NCBI GenBank assembly: GCA_910584165.1
Contig: CAJTZU010000001.1
Coordinates: forward strand, 124,001-188,000
DNA from: an uncultured Bacilli bacterium
GTDB taxonomy: Bacteria; Bacillota_I; Bacilli_A; RF39; UBA660
Direction of reading: 5' to 3'
Length of the DNA stretch: 64,000 nt
Positions 33,923-42,889 of the stretch are shown piece by piece; the stretch's first letter is position 1, and every line of letters starts with the position of its first letter. The notes under the pieces are model-generated. The model did not search any database. It was not told the origin of the DNA and saw nothing but the letters and a program-made list of their open reading frames with translations. The position numbers were made by a program, and so were the translations under genes.

Positions 33923-34906
33923 TTATTTTTCTTTTACTTTTTGATATCCATTTAATTTATCAATAGATAAATGGGCTTGTTCTCTACTCGCATAAAGAAA
34001 TCCATGTGCTCCATAAAATTGTTCTTCTCTTCTTAAACCAGTCGTTACATAATAAGAAATATTATAAAGTCTAACATAGTCTTCAAAGCTAGAAGCAATT
34101 CCATAAGAACCAAAGAATACACCATCCTTTACACCATAATTTTTATTCTCACGCCATTTCAAATACTCTTCTAACATGGTTTGGTCTTTCCAAATAGAAC
34201 CATCAGGAAGAGCCTCTAAATAGCCGATTTCTGTTAATTTCTTTTTGCATTCTGGATAAACTGGATAATTTGGTTTTGATGGACGATAAGCAAGCTCGCA
34301 CTCCCAATCTCTAAATTCTTGGTAAGAATGTGATAAAGAACCATCACTACATTGGTAAACAATATTCTTATCTTTCGCATAAGCTATATAATTTTTCTCA
34401 TTCACCCATTGTTGTCCATCTGGAGCCATAAATACTTTTACAGGTAAATAAGCCTCTAAAGAAGATAAATTTCCTAAAGCAGATAATTTTCCTTTGTAAA
34501 GTTGAAAAGAAGTAGAATCAATCATTGGTTCTAAGTCTTGATTATAAAAAATTGAAAAAGAAATAAGGCTATGTCTTGAATTTATTACCTTGCTTTCCCC
34601 AATACAATCATAAATAGCCTCTAAAAGTTCACGAGATGTTTCTTCCTTTTTTACAACGCCTATTCCAGTATTGGTAGCCTGAATAAATACTTTACGAATT
34701 GCTTCTTTATTTCCCCAATTTTGATTATAAGGAACATAAGCATAATCAGGATATTTCTGCGCAAAAGCGGGTTCTGTCATTCCTACTGTTAAAGACATAA
34801 CAAGAGCTGAGCCTGCTACTATTTTAATTGCCTTTTTACCAAAGTTTTGAAAAGTAGTTTTTGTTTTTCTAGAAAGATTTAAAATTCCTTTTTTATTTAC
34901 TTTCAT
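33923..34906 (-). CDS. Secreted repeat protein of unknown function
   Basis: A 327-residue protein with a long basic N-terminus and export signal ending AFAQ (about residue 50). I recognise no domain. It contains several copies of a short module around DG-x-x-W and an aromatic pair, such as APDGQQWVNEKNYIAYA, CSDGSLSHSYQEFRDW and LPDGSIWKDQTMLEEYL, also found in the 36705-38327 and 35995-36249 products. The start at 34906 is preferred because AAGGAG is nine bases upstream. Surface location is inferred. Confidence 0.65.
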   Translation of the reverse strand: MKVNKKGILNLSRKTKTTFQNFGKKAIKIVAGSALVMSLTVGMTEPAFAQKYPDYAYVPYNQNWGNKEAIRKVFIQATNTGIGVVKKEETSRELLEAIYDCIGESKVINSRHSLISFSIFYNQDLEPMIDSTSFQLYKGKLSALGNLSSLEAYLPVKVFMAPDGQQWVNEKNYIAYAKDKNIVYQCSDGSLSHSYQEFRDWECELAYRPSKPNYPVYPECKKKLTEIGYLEALPDGSIWKDQTMLEEYLKWRENKNYGVKDGVFFGSYGIASSFEDYVRLYNISYYVTTGLRREEQFYGAHGFLYASREQAHLSIDKLNGYQKVKEK

Positions 34907-34932
34907 AAGCATACTCTCCTTAATTAGGACTT

Positions 34933-34961
34933 ATTCTATCATAAAATAATAAACTTTGCAA
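34933..34961 (-). promoter_or_regulatory. Promoter of the 33923-34906 gene
   Basis: TTGCAA (34956-34961), 17 bases, TAGAAT (34933-34938) on the minus strand. Confidence 0.5.
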
Positions 34962-34966
34962 ATGCA

Positions 34967-35962
34967 CTAAACATTTTTTTCTAAGTATTCTAAAGCATCT
35001 TCAAAAGTAGTTACTGGAACAATTTGAATAGAATACTTCTTTTTTTCTTTTAAAGCAATCGCCTCTTCATAATTATCACCTGCTGGAACGAAAAAAATAT
35101 CAGCATGTTTACTTTCTGCACCTTTTAACTTATATTCAACTCCGCCTATCTCTCCTACTGTACCATCTGGTTCTATTGTGCCTGTTCCTACAATCGTAAG
35201 TCCCTTCGTAATATCTTCTTCAACAAGAGTATTATAAACGGCTAAAGTTGTCATTAATCCTCCACTAGGGCCTGATTCAGAAGCTTCATAAAAAATTTCA
35301 ATATTAGGGTTTGCCTCATATTTTCTAATAGAATATGGAACAATTCCAATAATCTTAGTACCATCAAGTTCGGCAATTTCTGCTTTTCTATCATAATTTT
35401 TATCGCCATGTCTAACTTTTAATACTACAGTACTACCAATTTCCTTACTAGCAATCACTTCTATTAAATCTTTTCTAGAATGAATATCTATTCCCTCAAT
35501 TGAGAGTAATTCATCTCCAACTCTTAAATCTGTATCATAATTAGAATCAACATATAAAACAAATAATTCTTCCTCTTCAATCGTAATTTTCTTTCCCGCT
35601 TTTTCATAAGCCAAGATAACAGCATTGGCATAAGATGCCATCATCCACAACCTATCACGTACTAGAATATCTTCATAGGAATCTATTACTTCAGCGCTTT
35701 TTTTAGGATACACATCCCAATCATCAAAAAATAAAGAAAACAATAACATCGGAATAGTGGCATCATATTCTGTTACGTATGCTAAATTAAGGCTTCCTTC
35801 AGATTCATATCCACCATCTACTTGAATTCTTTTTCCAACATTAATTAAGCCACCTGGAGCATCTATATAATATGGTAATTTAACAGTTAGTAAAATAAAA
35901 ATAATTGCATAAATAAGAAGACACATATAATTGTTTTTTAAAAATTGAATTACTTTTTTCAT
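34967..35962 (-). CDS. ylbL: YlbL-like membrane-anchored PDZ/Lon-type serine protease
   Basis: A 331-residue protein with one N-terminal membrane segment (about 13-30), a PDZ domain at about 115-195 (LRVGDELLSIEGIDI) and a Lon-type proteolytic domain with the catalytic Ser in GPSGGLMTT and Lys in GVEYKLKGA. YlbL in Bacillus acts outside the membrane and clears the checkpoint protein YneA. The start at 35962 follows GGTGA; an in-frame ATG five codons upstream contains that site and is rejected. It sits within the repeat-protein cluster, whose products are possible substrates. Confidence 0.88.
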   Translation of the reverse strand: MKKVIQFLKNNYMCLLIYAIIFILLTVKLPYYIDAPGGLINVGKRIQVDGGYESEGSLNLAYVTEYDATIPMLLFSLFFDDWDVYPKKSAEVIDSYEDILVRDRLWMMASYANAVILAYEKAGKKITIEEEELFVLYVDSNYDTDLRVGDELLSIEGIDIHSRKDLIEVIASKEIGSTVVLKVRHGDKNYDRKAEIAELDGTKIIGIVPYSIRKYEANPNIEIFYEASESGPSGGLMTTLAVYNTLVEEDITKGLTIVGTGTIEPDGTVGEIGGVEYKLKGAESKHADIFFVPAGDNYEEAIALKEKKKYSIQIVPVTTFEDALEYLEKNV

Positions 35963-35978
35963 AAATTCACCATCCAAT

Positions 35979-36003
35979 AAAAAAAGATAGATAACTATCT
36001 TTG
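35979..36003 (-). terminator. Intrinsic terminator after the 84-residue repeat protein
   Basis: Stem AAAGATAG/CTATCTTT with seven T on the minus strand, overlapping the stop codon. Confidence 0.85.
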
Positions 36004-36249
36004 AGATTGTAAATAACGATACTCATTTAACCAATAACTACCGTCTGGAGCAATATAATAAGAAGTCGTATCATACTCATCATGATTTTTCTTGCTATCC
36101 CAAAGTTCTCCATTGTCATCTTGATAATACTCCTTATTTCCAATATTTACAACCCTTGTTCCCAACTCTCCTTGTTTTAGATATAATCCTGAAATAACTG
36201 CTATAGCACATATAAATGCTATAAAAATAACTTTTCTACCTCTATTCAT
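35995..36249 (-). CDS. Small membrane protein with two repeat modules
   Basis: An 84-residue protein: a basic start and one membrane segment (about 6-23), then an outside part with two copies of the cluster's repeat, DDNGELWDSKKNHDEY and APDGSYWLNEYRYL. I know no named family. It lies 9 bases after the 103-residue gene, so they are probably co-transcribed. Confidence 0.6.
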   Translation of the reverse strand: MNRGRKVIFIAFICAIAVISGLYLKQGELGTRVVNIGNKEYYQDDNGELWDSKKNHDEYDTTSYYIAPDGSYWLNEYRYLQSQR

Positions 36250-36258
36250 ACTGACCTC

Positions 36259-36570
36259 CTATCGATGGAACACACTTCTTGCTTCTTCTCTGACGTATGC
36301 TCGTATTTCTTCCAAGTATTCTTCTTCTCTTGGATTAACAATAGGATTTTCTTGAAGTACTTTATTAACGGCTCTACGAGCATCTAAATCCATTTTAGGA
36401 GATAATTCTTCTTGCATTCTTCTAACCCCAGCAAAACCCTCTTTTGTCGCTACAGTAAGAGGCCACATACCAGAAGATAAGTCCAATGTAGCATCTTTTT
36501 TCTCAATTCCTATACTAGCAGCTTTAGAATCTAGCAATGTACGAAAATTCGCATATTGAATTTTATTCAT
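36259..36570 (-). CDS. Small soluble protein of unknown function
   Basis: A 103-residue protein without signal peptide or membrane segment, rich in charged residues and mostly helical in the second half (ARRAVNKVLQENP, EEYLEEIRAYVREEA). I do not recognise it and it lacks the repeat of its neighbours. A clear ribosome site (GGAGGG) precedes the start, which supports it as a real gene. Confidence 0.55.
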   Translation of the reverse strand: MNKIQYANFRTLLDSKAASIGIEKKDATLDLSSGMWPLTVATKEGFAGVRRMQEELSPKMDLDARRAVNKVLQENPIVNPREEEYLEEIRAYVREEARSVFHR

Positions 36571-36651
36571 TTTATACCCTCCTACTTTCTATAATTATGA
36601 TACCACATTTTCTAATTTCAAACAATAATATTTCAAAAAAAGATAAAAATT

Positions 36652-36685
36652 CAAAAAAAAGAATCAAGAAATTACTTGATTCTTC
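36652..36685 (-). terminator. Intrinsic terminator after the 540-residue repeat protein
   Basis: Perfect 10-bp stem AAGAATCAAG/CTTGATTCTT followed by eight T on the minus strand. Confidence 0.9.
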
Positions 36686-36704
36686 TACCCCTTTTCTTCA
36701 ATTT

Positions 36705-38327
36705 TTATCTAGTTTTTTCTGGATTTGTCTCTTCTAGACCACCATACATAATTTCATCTAAATAGTCTTGTAAACTAACATAGATAAATCCATTTTTAGC
36801 ATGATAGAAACCATCTTCTCCTACATATCCACCATATTCATCATAAGTAATAGTAGATTCTTCTTTAGTTTCTACTGTTTCTTCTTCATAAGTTTCTGTT
36901 TTTTCTTCATCTTGTTGAGATTCTGTAACAACTGTAGTTTCTTCAGTTTCTCCAGTGCCTACTTCTGTTCCTGTTGTAACTGTATTTTCTAAATTTTCAA
37001 CATTACTTTCTGCATTACCATCATTAACAACATAAGAAGAAGCCTCTTCATTTGCTGCTGGTGCTGAATAATTAGCTGTTGATTGTAAACTAGCTATATC
37101 ATTTAAATAATCTTGTAAAGTTGCATACGCATATCCATTTGAAGCATGGTAATATCCATCTTCTCCTACATATCCACCATATTGATCTTTTTGAATATTT
37201 TCTTCATAATCGCTTCCACCAACATCAGTATATTGATTATCATTTCCTCCGACATAATCATAATAATTATCTTCATAAGTATTATTATAATTATTTTGAT
37301 TGTCATTAAGAGTATCTAAGTAATTAGATAAGTCTGTATAAACATATCCATCAGCAGCATGATAATATCCTTCACTATCAGTATATCCACCGTATTGGTC
37401 CTTTTGAATATTTTCTTCGTCATTAACGATAGTTCCTGCTCCAATTCCTGATTCAGGGCTATTTATTATACCATTTAATCCGCTATAATATTCATCATAT
37501 TCTTTTTTACTAGTCCACCATTCTCCATTAGGATCTTGGTATCCACCTTGCATGTCTGATCCTACAACTTGACCATTTTCTATTGTTTCTTCTTTTGTAC
37601 CATTATTTGATTTCAAAAAGTCATCGTATTGTTCTTTATTTTGCCAAACACTACCATCTGGTGCAGTGTAGAAGTTTCCTTCTGTTTCCACTACTCTATT
37701 TTCTGTTTCTCCACCTGTTTTTTGGTTAGCTTCTAATTGAGCATTCCATGCATCGGCATCTGCTTGTGTTAAAAATAGAGTTCCATCTTTTGCAGGAAAT
37801 GTTTTATCTCCATAAGTAACTTTCTCTGTTCCAACTGGAGCATCTGCAATTCCAGCTTCTTCTGCAGCTTGTTTATCTCCTTCTGAAACCCAAAGTGTAC
37901 CATCTTCACTTTTTACTGTTTCTCCTTTGTATGTAGCACCAAGTGATTCTGCAATCTGAGCTTCCGTTTTCATGTTATTACTCATAGTTGTATCAATGCC
38001 ATCATACTCATCAGCAAGTATTCCCATTACATCCCCTTGTACTTGGGAACTATCTTGTCCAGTATATTCTCCACTATTTAAGTCTTGTGTTATTGATGGT
38101 GGTTCTACTGGAATAGTGGCATCGTTATGTGATAATTGAGCCGCACCAACAGAACCTGCTATTGTAACTGCTGCAATAACAGCACTAATTTTAGTTGCTG
38201 TTTTATGCGCTAAAATAGTATTCTTTAGTGAGAATCCTTTCTTACCATTTTTTCCTGCTGTTACTAAAACTCTCTGCAATGCTGGTCCATTAAGTTTTAA
38301 ATTGTTAATTAAAGATTTTAAATTCAT
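36705..38327 (-). CDS. Large exported protein with seven short aromatic repeats
   Basis: A 540-residue protein with a basic N-terminus and one hydrophobic segment at about 48-63 (ISAVIAAVTIAGSVGAA). The rest is hydrophilic and low-complexity, rich in Asn, Glu, Thr and Tyr, carrying seven copies of a module of about 20 residues: DGTLWVSEGDKQ, DGTLFLTQADAD, APDGSVWQNKEQYDDF, DPNGEWWTSKKEYDEY and three longer forms with GGYVGEDGYYHA..GYAYATLQDYL. The start at 38327 follows GGGGG; 21 codons upstream are rejected because they run into the promoter. No family recognised. Confidence 0.7.
   Translation of the reverse strand: MNLKSLINNLKLNGPALQRVLVTAGKNGKKGFSLKNTILAHKTATKISAVIAAVTIAGSVGAAQLSHNDATIPVEPPSITQDLNSGEYTGQDSSQVQGDVMGILADEYDGIDTTMSNNMKTEAQIAESLGATYKGETVKSEDGTLWVSEGDKQAAEEAGIADAPVGTEKVTYGDKTFPAKDGTLFLTQADADAWNAQLEANQKTGGETENRVVETEGNFYTAPDGSVWQNKEQYDDFLKSNNGTKEETIENGQVVGSDMQGGYQDPNGEWWTSKKEYDEYYSGLNGIINSPESGIGAGTIVNDEENIQKDQYGGYTDSEGYYHAADGYVYTDLSNYLDTLNDNQNNYNNTYEDNYYDYVGGNDNQYTDVGGSDYEENIQKDQYGGYVGEDGYYHASNGYAYATLQDYLNDIASLQSTANYSAPAANEEASSYVVNDGNAESNVENLENTVTTGTEVGTGETEETTVVTESQQDEEKTETYEEETVETKEESTITYDEYGGYVGEDGFYHAKNGFIYVSLQDYLDEIMYGGLEETNPEKTR
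36742..37913 (-). repeat. Region encoding seven copies of a DG.xW/DYL protein repeat
   Basis: Four short copies (DG followed by an aromatic and an acidic-aromatic helix) are followed by three longer, more alike copies preceded by DQYGGY or DEYGGY. The last three look like recent duplications, as QDYLNDI and QDYLDEI are nearly identical. Confidence 0.75.
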
Positions 38328-38361
38328 GGTCTTTCCCCCTTCTTTAAATAAGACTTGACAT

Positions 38362-38390
38362 ATATTAACATTTTTTCTTTCATTTGTCAA
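38362..38390 (-). promoter_or_regulatory. Promoter of the large repeat protein gene
   Basis: Consensus TTGACA (38385-38390), 17 bases, TAATAT (38362-38367) on the minus strand. Confidence 0.7.
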
Positions 38391-38495
38391 ATCATTTTTA
38401 TACTATATTTTGTTTTATATTTATACTACTATAAAAAGCATATAATTTTTTTTAAAATTAGTCAACATTTTTTTCTGTAAGAAATACAATTTAAT

Positions 38496-39356
38496 ATGAA
38501 AAAATATATTTCTAATTTATTATTACTATTACTTATCTTTGGGATTTTATTCTGTCAAAGAAATGTCACAGAAGAGATTAGAATGGCTATAGAACTATTT
38601 TGGCAAAAAGTATTTCCTAGCTTATTCCCATTTTTTCTATTATCTCCTTTTTTCATACAATATGGTTTTTTTGATTTGATTAAAAAGACATTAGGTCCTA
38701 TCGCAAAAAAAATATTTCTTATTTCTGAAAATAGTGCCTACTTATTCTTTATGAGTATTATCTCAGGGTTTCCTAGTAGCGCTACTAACGCCAAAATATT
38801 ATATGAAGAAGGATATATTAATAAAGATGAGGCTTTCCATACTCTCTTATTCTCACACTTTTCAAATCCTATTTTTATATTCTCCATGATTAGTAATAAG
38901 CCTTTATTAATTCTAAGTGCCCATTATTTTTCTAATATTATGATTGGAATATTATTAAGATTTCATAAAACAAATCATAAAAACGAAAAAATGAAAAAGA
39001 AAAATGAAAAAACATTCTTTGACATTTTTACTAGTTCCATTAAAAATTCAATGGAAAATTTACTTTTTATTTTAGGTGTTATTGTCTTTTTCTTTATGAT
39101 TAATGGTATTTTAGATTTTCCAATAACTCATCTTCTATTAGAACTATCACAGGGACTATCTTATGCAAACCACTTATCTATAGGGATGCGAGAAATAGCT
39201 TGTTTAGAAGCTTTTCTACTTTCCTTTGGTGGATTTAGTGTACATATTCAAACCTATGGGATTTTATCCGATTGGCACTTATCCTACTTTCCATATTTCT
39301 GCATCAGAATCTTTCATGGGATATTAGCAGCTTCTATTGTTTTCTTCTTATTTTAA
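38496..39356 (+). CDS. ylbJ: YlbJ-like integral membrane protein
   Basis: A 286-residue protein with about eight membrane segments. It matches YlbJ: KVFPSLFPFFLLSPFF near residue 37, and the conserved SGFPSSATNAKILYEEG near 88 followed by FSHFSNPIF. YlbJ is needed for sporulation in Bacillus but occurs in non-spore-formers as well. Ribosome site upstream is weak (AAGA), so the start is less sure. It abuts the stop of the convergent prepilin gene with no gap. Confidence 0.75.
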   Translation: MKKYISNLLLLLLIFGILFCQRNVTEEIRMAIELFWQKVFPSLFPFFLLSPFFIQYGFFDLIKKTLGPIAKKIFLISENSAYLFFMSIISGFPSSATNAKILYEEGYINKDEAFHTLLFSHFSNPIFIFSMISNKPLLILSAHYFSNIMIGILLRFHKTNHKNEKMKKKNEKTFFDIFTSSIKNSMENLLFILGVIVFFFMINGILDFPITHLLLELSQGLSYANHLSIGMREIACLEAFLLSFGGFSVHIQTYGILSDWHLSYFPYFCIRIFHGILAASIVFFLF

Positions 39357-39854
39357 CTACTTATATGGAAAATAAATAATTACGTTTGATTTTTTTCCTA
39401 AAGTACTATCTAAAGAAAATACCATCCTATAATATTTAATTGTATTATACGGTTTAAAATTATAACTTGTTGGAAAAGTCATTGTAATTTCATCAGATAA
39501 TTCATGAGAGTCTTTTGTTTCCGTATTAATTTTCTTTTTAAAGATACGATTCTCCAAAGTATAAACAATTTGTTTTTCAGTACCACAAGCATTAGAAACA
39601 CACTCTACATTCAAAGTAATCTTATTGCCTGAAATAAGAGGTTCAGAAGTTAATACATAGTTATGAGCATCTTCATTGATAATACGACTAATGAAAGATT
39701 CGTCTGTATTCATATCTGCAATTTCCTTATGATTTAAATATCCATCTTTAATAGATATCAATATATTAAATAAGAAAATCATAACTACAGTCGCTAACAT
39801 AAACGAAGTAAGTAATTCTACAATGGTAAACCCTTTTTCATTTAACCTTTTCAT
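39357..39854 (-). CDS. Type IV prepilin-like protein (minor)
   Basis: A 165-residue prepilin with leader MKRLNEKG before FTIVELLTSFMLATVVMIFLF, with Glu5. The remainder is beta-rich with one cysteine pair (VECVSNACG). It lies 10 bases after the companion prepilin gene. Size and order resemble minor pseudopilins such as ComGF or ComGG, but no one-to-one match can be made. Confidence 0.78.
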   Translation of the reverse strand: MKRLNEKGFTIVELLTSFMLATVVMIFLFNILISIKDGYLNHKEIADMNTDESFISRIINEDAHNYVLTSEPLISGNKITLNVECVSNACGTEKQIVYTLENRIFKKKINTETKDSHELSDEITMTFPTSYNFKPYNTIKYYRMVFSLDSTLGKKSNVIIYFPYK

Positions 39855-39864
39855 AATACACGTC

Positions 39865-40353
39865 CTAACTATTAGGTTTTTTAAAGGAAACTATCGCAAA
39901 AGTTCCTATCTCATCACCACCACGATAATTTACAATAATTTGATATTTTGTTTTTTCTTCTTCTGGAATAGTATTTAAAAACGCTTTAAAATTACTATCT
40001 GTTATTTTATCAAAAAAGTTTTGACTTGGAGAAGTAATATATATACTTTTTATTTCTAAATCATTTTTCAAAGCATTCATATCTATTCCAGGTATATCTG
40101 TTAAAAATCCATTAGTATTCTTATCTAAATTATTATAAAAAGTATCTGTTGCATTCATCATAATAATCTGCTTTATCTTTTCCGTACGATATAAATTTTC
40201 AACAGAATTATAGCGATTCAATCTCTTATAAGAATTTGTAATTTCCGAATATTGTACATACATATAAAGTAAAATACTAGCAATCGTTAAAGATACTAAA
40301 AGAGTTTCTACTAATAAGAAGCCCCTTTTGTCTAATTGTACATTTTTTTTCAT
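39865..40353 (-). CDS. Type IV prepilin-like protein (minor)
   Basis: A 162-residue protein with leader MKKNVQLDKRG before FLLVETLLVSLTIASILLYMYV. It keeps Glu5 but has Leu-Leu instead of Thr at the start of the helix. The rest has no cysteine and no family I recognise. Its ribosome site AAGGAG is clear. It is divergent from the ATPase gene and forms a two-gene unit with the next prepilin. Confidence 0.72.
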   Translation of the reverse strand: MKKNVQLDKRGFLLVETLLVSLTIASILLYMYVQYSEITNSYKRLNRYNSVENLYRTEKIKQIIMMNATDTFYNNLDKNTNGFLTDIPGIDMNALKNDLEIKSIYITSPSQNFFDKITDSNFKAFLNTIPEEEKTKYQIIVNYRGGDEIGTFAIVSFKKPNS

Positions 40354-40464
40354 AGAAACGTCACTCCTTGTATTGTATTCATTATAAAATTATTATATAA
40401 TATATTTAGGATAAATGCTAGTCCTAAGAAATAAAAGAAATAAAATTTAAAGGGGTTGAAAAAA

Positions 40465-42036
40465 GTGCTTAGAACATTTGACTATGAAAAAATACCCATT
40501 GTAGAGATTGTAAATGACATTATGCTAGATTCCTCAAAACGAGGTGTTAGTGATATTCATTTTGACCCACATAAAGAGAATATGATTATTAGAGTACGTA
40601 TCGATGGTTCTCTAATAGATTATGCCGAAGTACCTACTCTTTTTCAAAAGAATCTAGTTACCCGTGTTAAAATTATTGCAGGAATGAATATTACAGAATC
40701 TAGACTACCTCAAGATGGTGCTATTAAAGCAAATCTACAAGGAACAAATTTGGACATGCGTGTATCTGTTCTTCCAACCAATTTGGGTGAAAAAATAGTT
40801 ATTCGTATTATGGACTATAGTTTAAGTGGTACTGGTATTGAAAGTTTAGGATTCTCTGAATCCAATTATAAAAAAATATTAAAAATGTTATCCTTACCTA
40901 ATGGTATCATTATGGTTACAGGTGCGACTGGTAGTGGTAAATCTACTACGGTATATGCTATGCTTCAAAGATTAAATAAAGAGGATACAAATATCATATC
41001 CGTTGAGGACCCAGTCGAAATGAACATTGAAGGAATTAACCAAGTACAAACAAATAGCGAAATTGGATTAGATTTTGCAACTGTTTTACGTTCTATCTTA
41101 CGTCAGGATCCAAACGTTATCATGATTGGAGAGATTCGTGATACAGAAACTGCAAAAATTGCTGTACGTGCTTCTATTACTGGACACTTAGTATTATCTA
41201 CTATCCACACCAACGATGCTTTAAATACTATTGAGCGTTTATTAGATATGGATGTAGAAAGATACCTACTAGCTAGTGCCTTAGAAGGTATCATTGCTCA
41301 GAAACTTGCACGTAAATTATGCGACAAATGTAAAAAGAAAAGACCTGCAAATGAATATGAAAAAAGTTTATTTAAACGTGCTTTAAATAAAGATATTGAA
41401 GATTTATATGACGCAGTGGGATGTGACGAATGTCATCATGGTTATAAAGGACGTATTCCTATCCACGAAGTATTATTAATCAACACATTAATTCGTGATG
41501 CTATTACGGAAAACATGCGAAAAGACGAGTTAAGAGAACTCGTTTACTCACAGGATGTTGCTTCCCTATTACAAGATGGATTAGAAAAAGTAGAAAAAGG
41601 GCTTACAACAGTAGAAGAACTGTTAAAACTTATTGACCTTGAAAATGACGAAACAAATAAAGAAAACATCATAGGATTAAAAGAATCCTTAAAACTTGCA
41701 GAAGAACATAAAAAAGAAGAAATAGAAGAAGATAAAGAAAAGGAAACATCAAAGAAATCAGTAGCAAAAGAAGCAAAACCTCAAGAAAAAGAATCAGTCA
41801 AAGAAGAAAATAAACCAAAACAAGAAGCAAAAGAAAATTTGGAAGAAGATGAGGATTTACTTGATGCTTTAAAATCTTTAAATATTGACTTCCCTATTAA
41901 TCCAGATAAACAAGAAGAAACAGATGAAGATGAACTTTTTGATCGAACTGGAGAAATAGAGGACATTTTAGCAGATATTGATTTAAGTGATGCTGATGGT
42001 TTATCCGAAGATGATTTAAGAGATTTATTAAAATAA
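40465..42036 (+). CDS. PilB/GspE-type pilus assembly ATPase (ComGA-like) with acidic tail
   Basis: A 523-residue ATPase that powers pseudopilus assembly at the inner membrane. It has Walker A GATGSGKST (about 153-161), Walker B VIMIGEIRD (about 218-226) and a zinc site CDKC...CDEC (about 286-323). It lacks the N-terminal PilB domain, as ComGA does, but has an extra tail of about 120 residues, very acidic and lysine-rich, after residue about 400. The GTG start at 40465 is chosen since AGGGG (40451-40455) is nine bases upstream; the TTG at 40456 touches that site. Confidence 0.88.
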   Translation: MLRTFDYEKIPIVEIVNDIMLDSSKRGVSDIHFDPHKENMIIRVRIDGSLIDYAEVPTLFQKNLVTRVKIIAGMNITESRLPQDGAIKANLQGTNLDMRVSVLPTNLGEKIVIRIMDYSLSGTGIESLGFSESNYKKILKMLSLPNGIIMVTGATGSGKSTTVYAMLQRLNKEDTNIISVEDPVEMNIEGINQVQTNSEIGLDFATVLRSILRQDPNVIMIGEIRDTETAKIAVRASITGHLVLSTIHTNDALNTIERLLDMDVERYLLASALEGIIAQKLARKLCDKCKKKRPANEYEKSLFKRALNKDIEDLYDAVGCDECHHGYKGRIPIHEVLLINTLIRDAITENMRKDELRELVYSQDVASLLQDGLEKVEKGLTTVEELLKLIDLENDETNKENIIGLKESLKLAEEHKKEEIEEDKEKETSKKSVAKEAKPQEKESVKEENKPKQEAKENLEEDEDLLDALKSLNIDFPINPDKQEETDEDELFDRTGEIEDILADIDLSDADGLSEDDLRDLLK

Positions 42037-42037
42037 G

Positions 42038-42063
42038 AAAAGGAAAGAAATTTCCTTTTTTTA
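42038..42063 (+). terminator. Intrinsic terminator of the pilus ATPase gene
   Basis: Stem AAAAGGAAA/TTTCCTTTT with T-run, directly after the stop codon. Confidence 0.9.
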
Positions 42064-42068
42064 TTTAC

Positions 42069-42094
42069 AAAAAAAGAATGAAATCTTCATTCTT
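42069..42094 (-). terminator. Intrinsic terminator of the prepilin peptidase gene
   Basis: Minus-strand stem GAATGA/TCATTC (with flanking A/T pairs) followed by seven T; it lies back to back with the plus-strand terminator. Confidence 0.88.
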
Positions 42095-42887
42095 AAGCAA
42101 ATATTGTTAAAATAGCAACCCAATCCCAATTTAAGAAAAAAAGTAATAACGTTGCTAGACTCAGAAAAGGTCCAAATGGAATTTCATGAGTAGATTTCAT
42201 TTTCATTAAAATAATGGCAATAGGAAGTGCAATAATACTAGCAACAAAAATAGATATAATAGCTAGTGGAAAATCTAAAGCCATTCCTATTACAAACATG
42301 AGTTTAATATCTCCACCGCCCATGGACTCTTTTTTAAATAAACGGTCACCAAACAATTTAATTCCATACATTAGTAAAAAACTACCAAAACCATTCACTA
42401 GTGAAAAGAATAATTGTGATAAAGCTTCTTGCCATTGAAAAGTATTAAAGCTTCCTCCTCCAACTAGAAACTGCCCTACTCCTATTAGTAAAATTCCAAC
42501 AATAATTAATTCATCGGGAATAATATAATATTTATAATCACTAATAATAATGATTACTAAAATAGATGATAAGGCCAATGCCATAAAGCATCTAGCACTG
42601 AATCCGAATCTTAAATAAGATGCTAAAAATAGAAAACCTGTTAATAATTCAAAAATAGTATAATACCAAGATATTTTAGTTTTACAATTTTTGCATTTTC
42701 CACCTTGAAATAAAAAGGAAAAAACAGGTATTAATTCTAAAGGTCCCAATTTATGATTACATACTGTACAATGAGAAGAAGGAAACATTAAAGATTCCTT
42801 CTTTGGTAAACGATAACCTACTACATTGTAAAATGAGCCAAATATAAGACCAAAAATGAAAAAACAAACTGAATAATAAATAACCAA
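42093..42887 (-). CDS. Prepilin peptidase (A24 family, PilD/ComC-like)
   Basis: A 264-residue membrane aspartic protease that cuts prepilin leaders and may methylate the new N-terminus. It has the N-terminal zinc motif CxxC...CxxC (HCTVC near residue 42, KCKNC near 69) and both catalytic aspartates, in SDYKYYIIPDE (near 125) and in MGGGDIKLM (near 193). About eight membrane segments. It follows the platform gene with a 2-base gap and processes the four prepilins found in this window. Confidence 0.92.
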   Translation of the reverse strand: MVIYYSVCFFIFGLIFGSFYNVVGYRLPKKESLMFPSSHCTVCNHKLGPLELIPVFSFLFQGGKCKNCKTKISWYYTIFELLTGFLFLASYLRFGFSARCFMALALSSILVIIIISDYKYYIIPDELIIVGILLIGVGQFLVGGGSFNTFQWQEALSQLFFSLVNGFGSFLLMYGIKLFGDRLFKKESMGGGDIKLMFVIGMALDFPLAIISIFVASIIALPIAIILMKMKSTHEIPFGPFLSLATLLLFFLNWDWVAILTIFA

Positions 42888-42889
42888 AA

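Noticed and set aside
37121..37309. Histidine-rich plus-strand frame (HTHIHLKHG...)
   Set aside because: Antisense shadow of the Tyr/Asn/Asp-rich repeat protein; no ribosome site.
36742..37913. CRISPR array
   Set aside because: The repeats are protein-level, diverged in DNA, and lie inside one open reading frame; no array with constant repeats and spacers was seen anywhere in the window.
22115..39356. Evidence of spore formation from ylbD and ylbJ
   Set aside because: These genes occur outside spore-formers, and no core spore gene lies in the window.
40456..40464. TTG start for the pilus ATPase
   Set aside because: It touches the ribosome site AGGGG with no spacing; GTG at 40465 has normal spacing.
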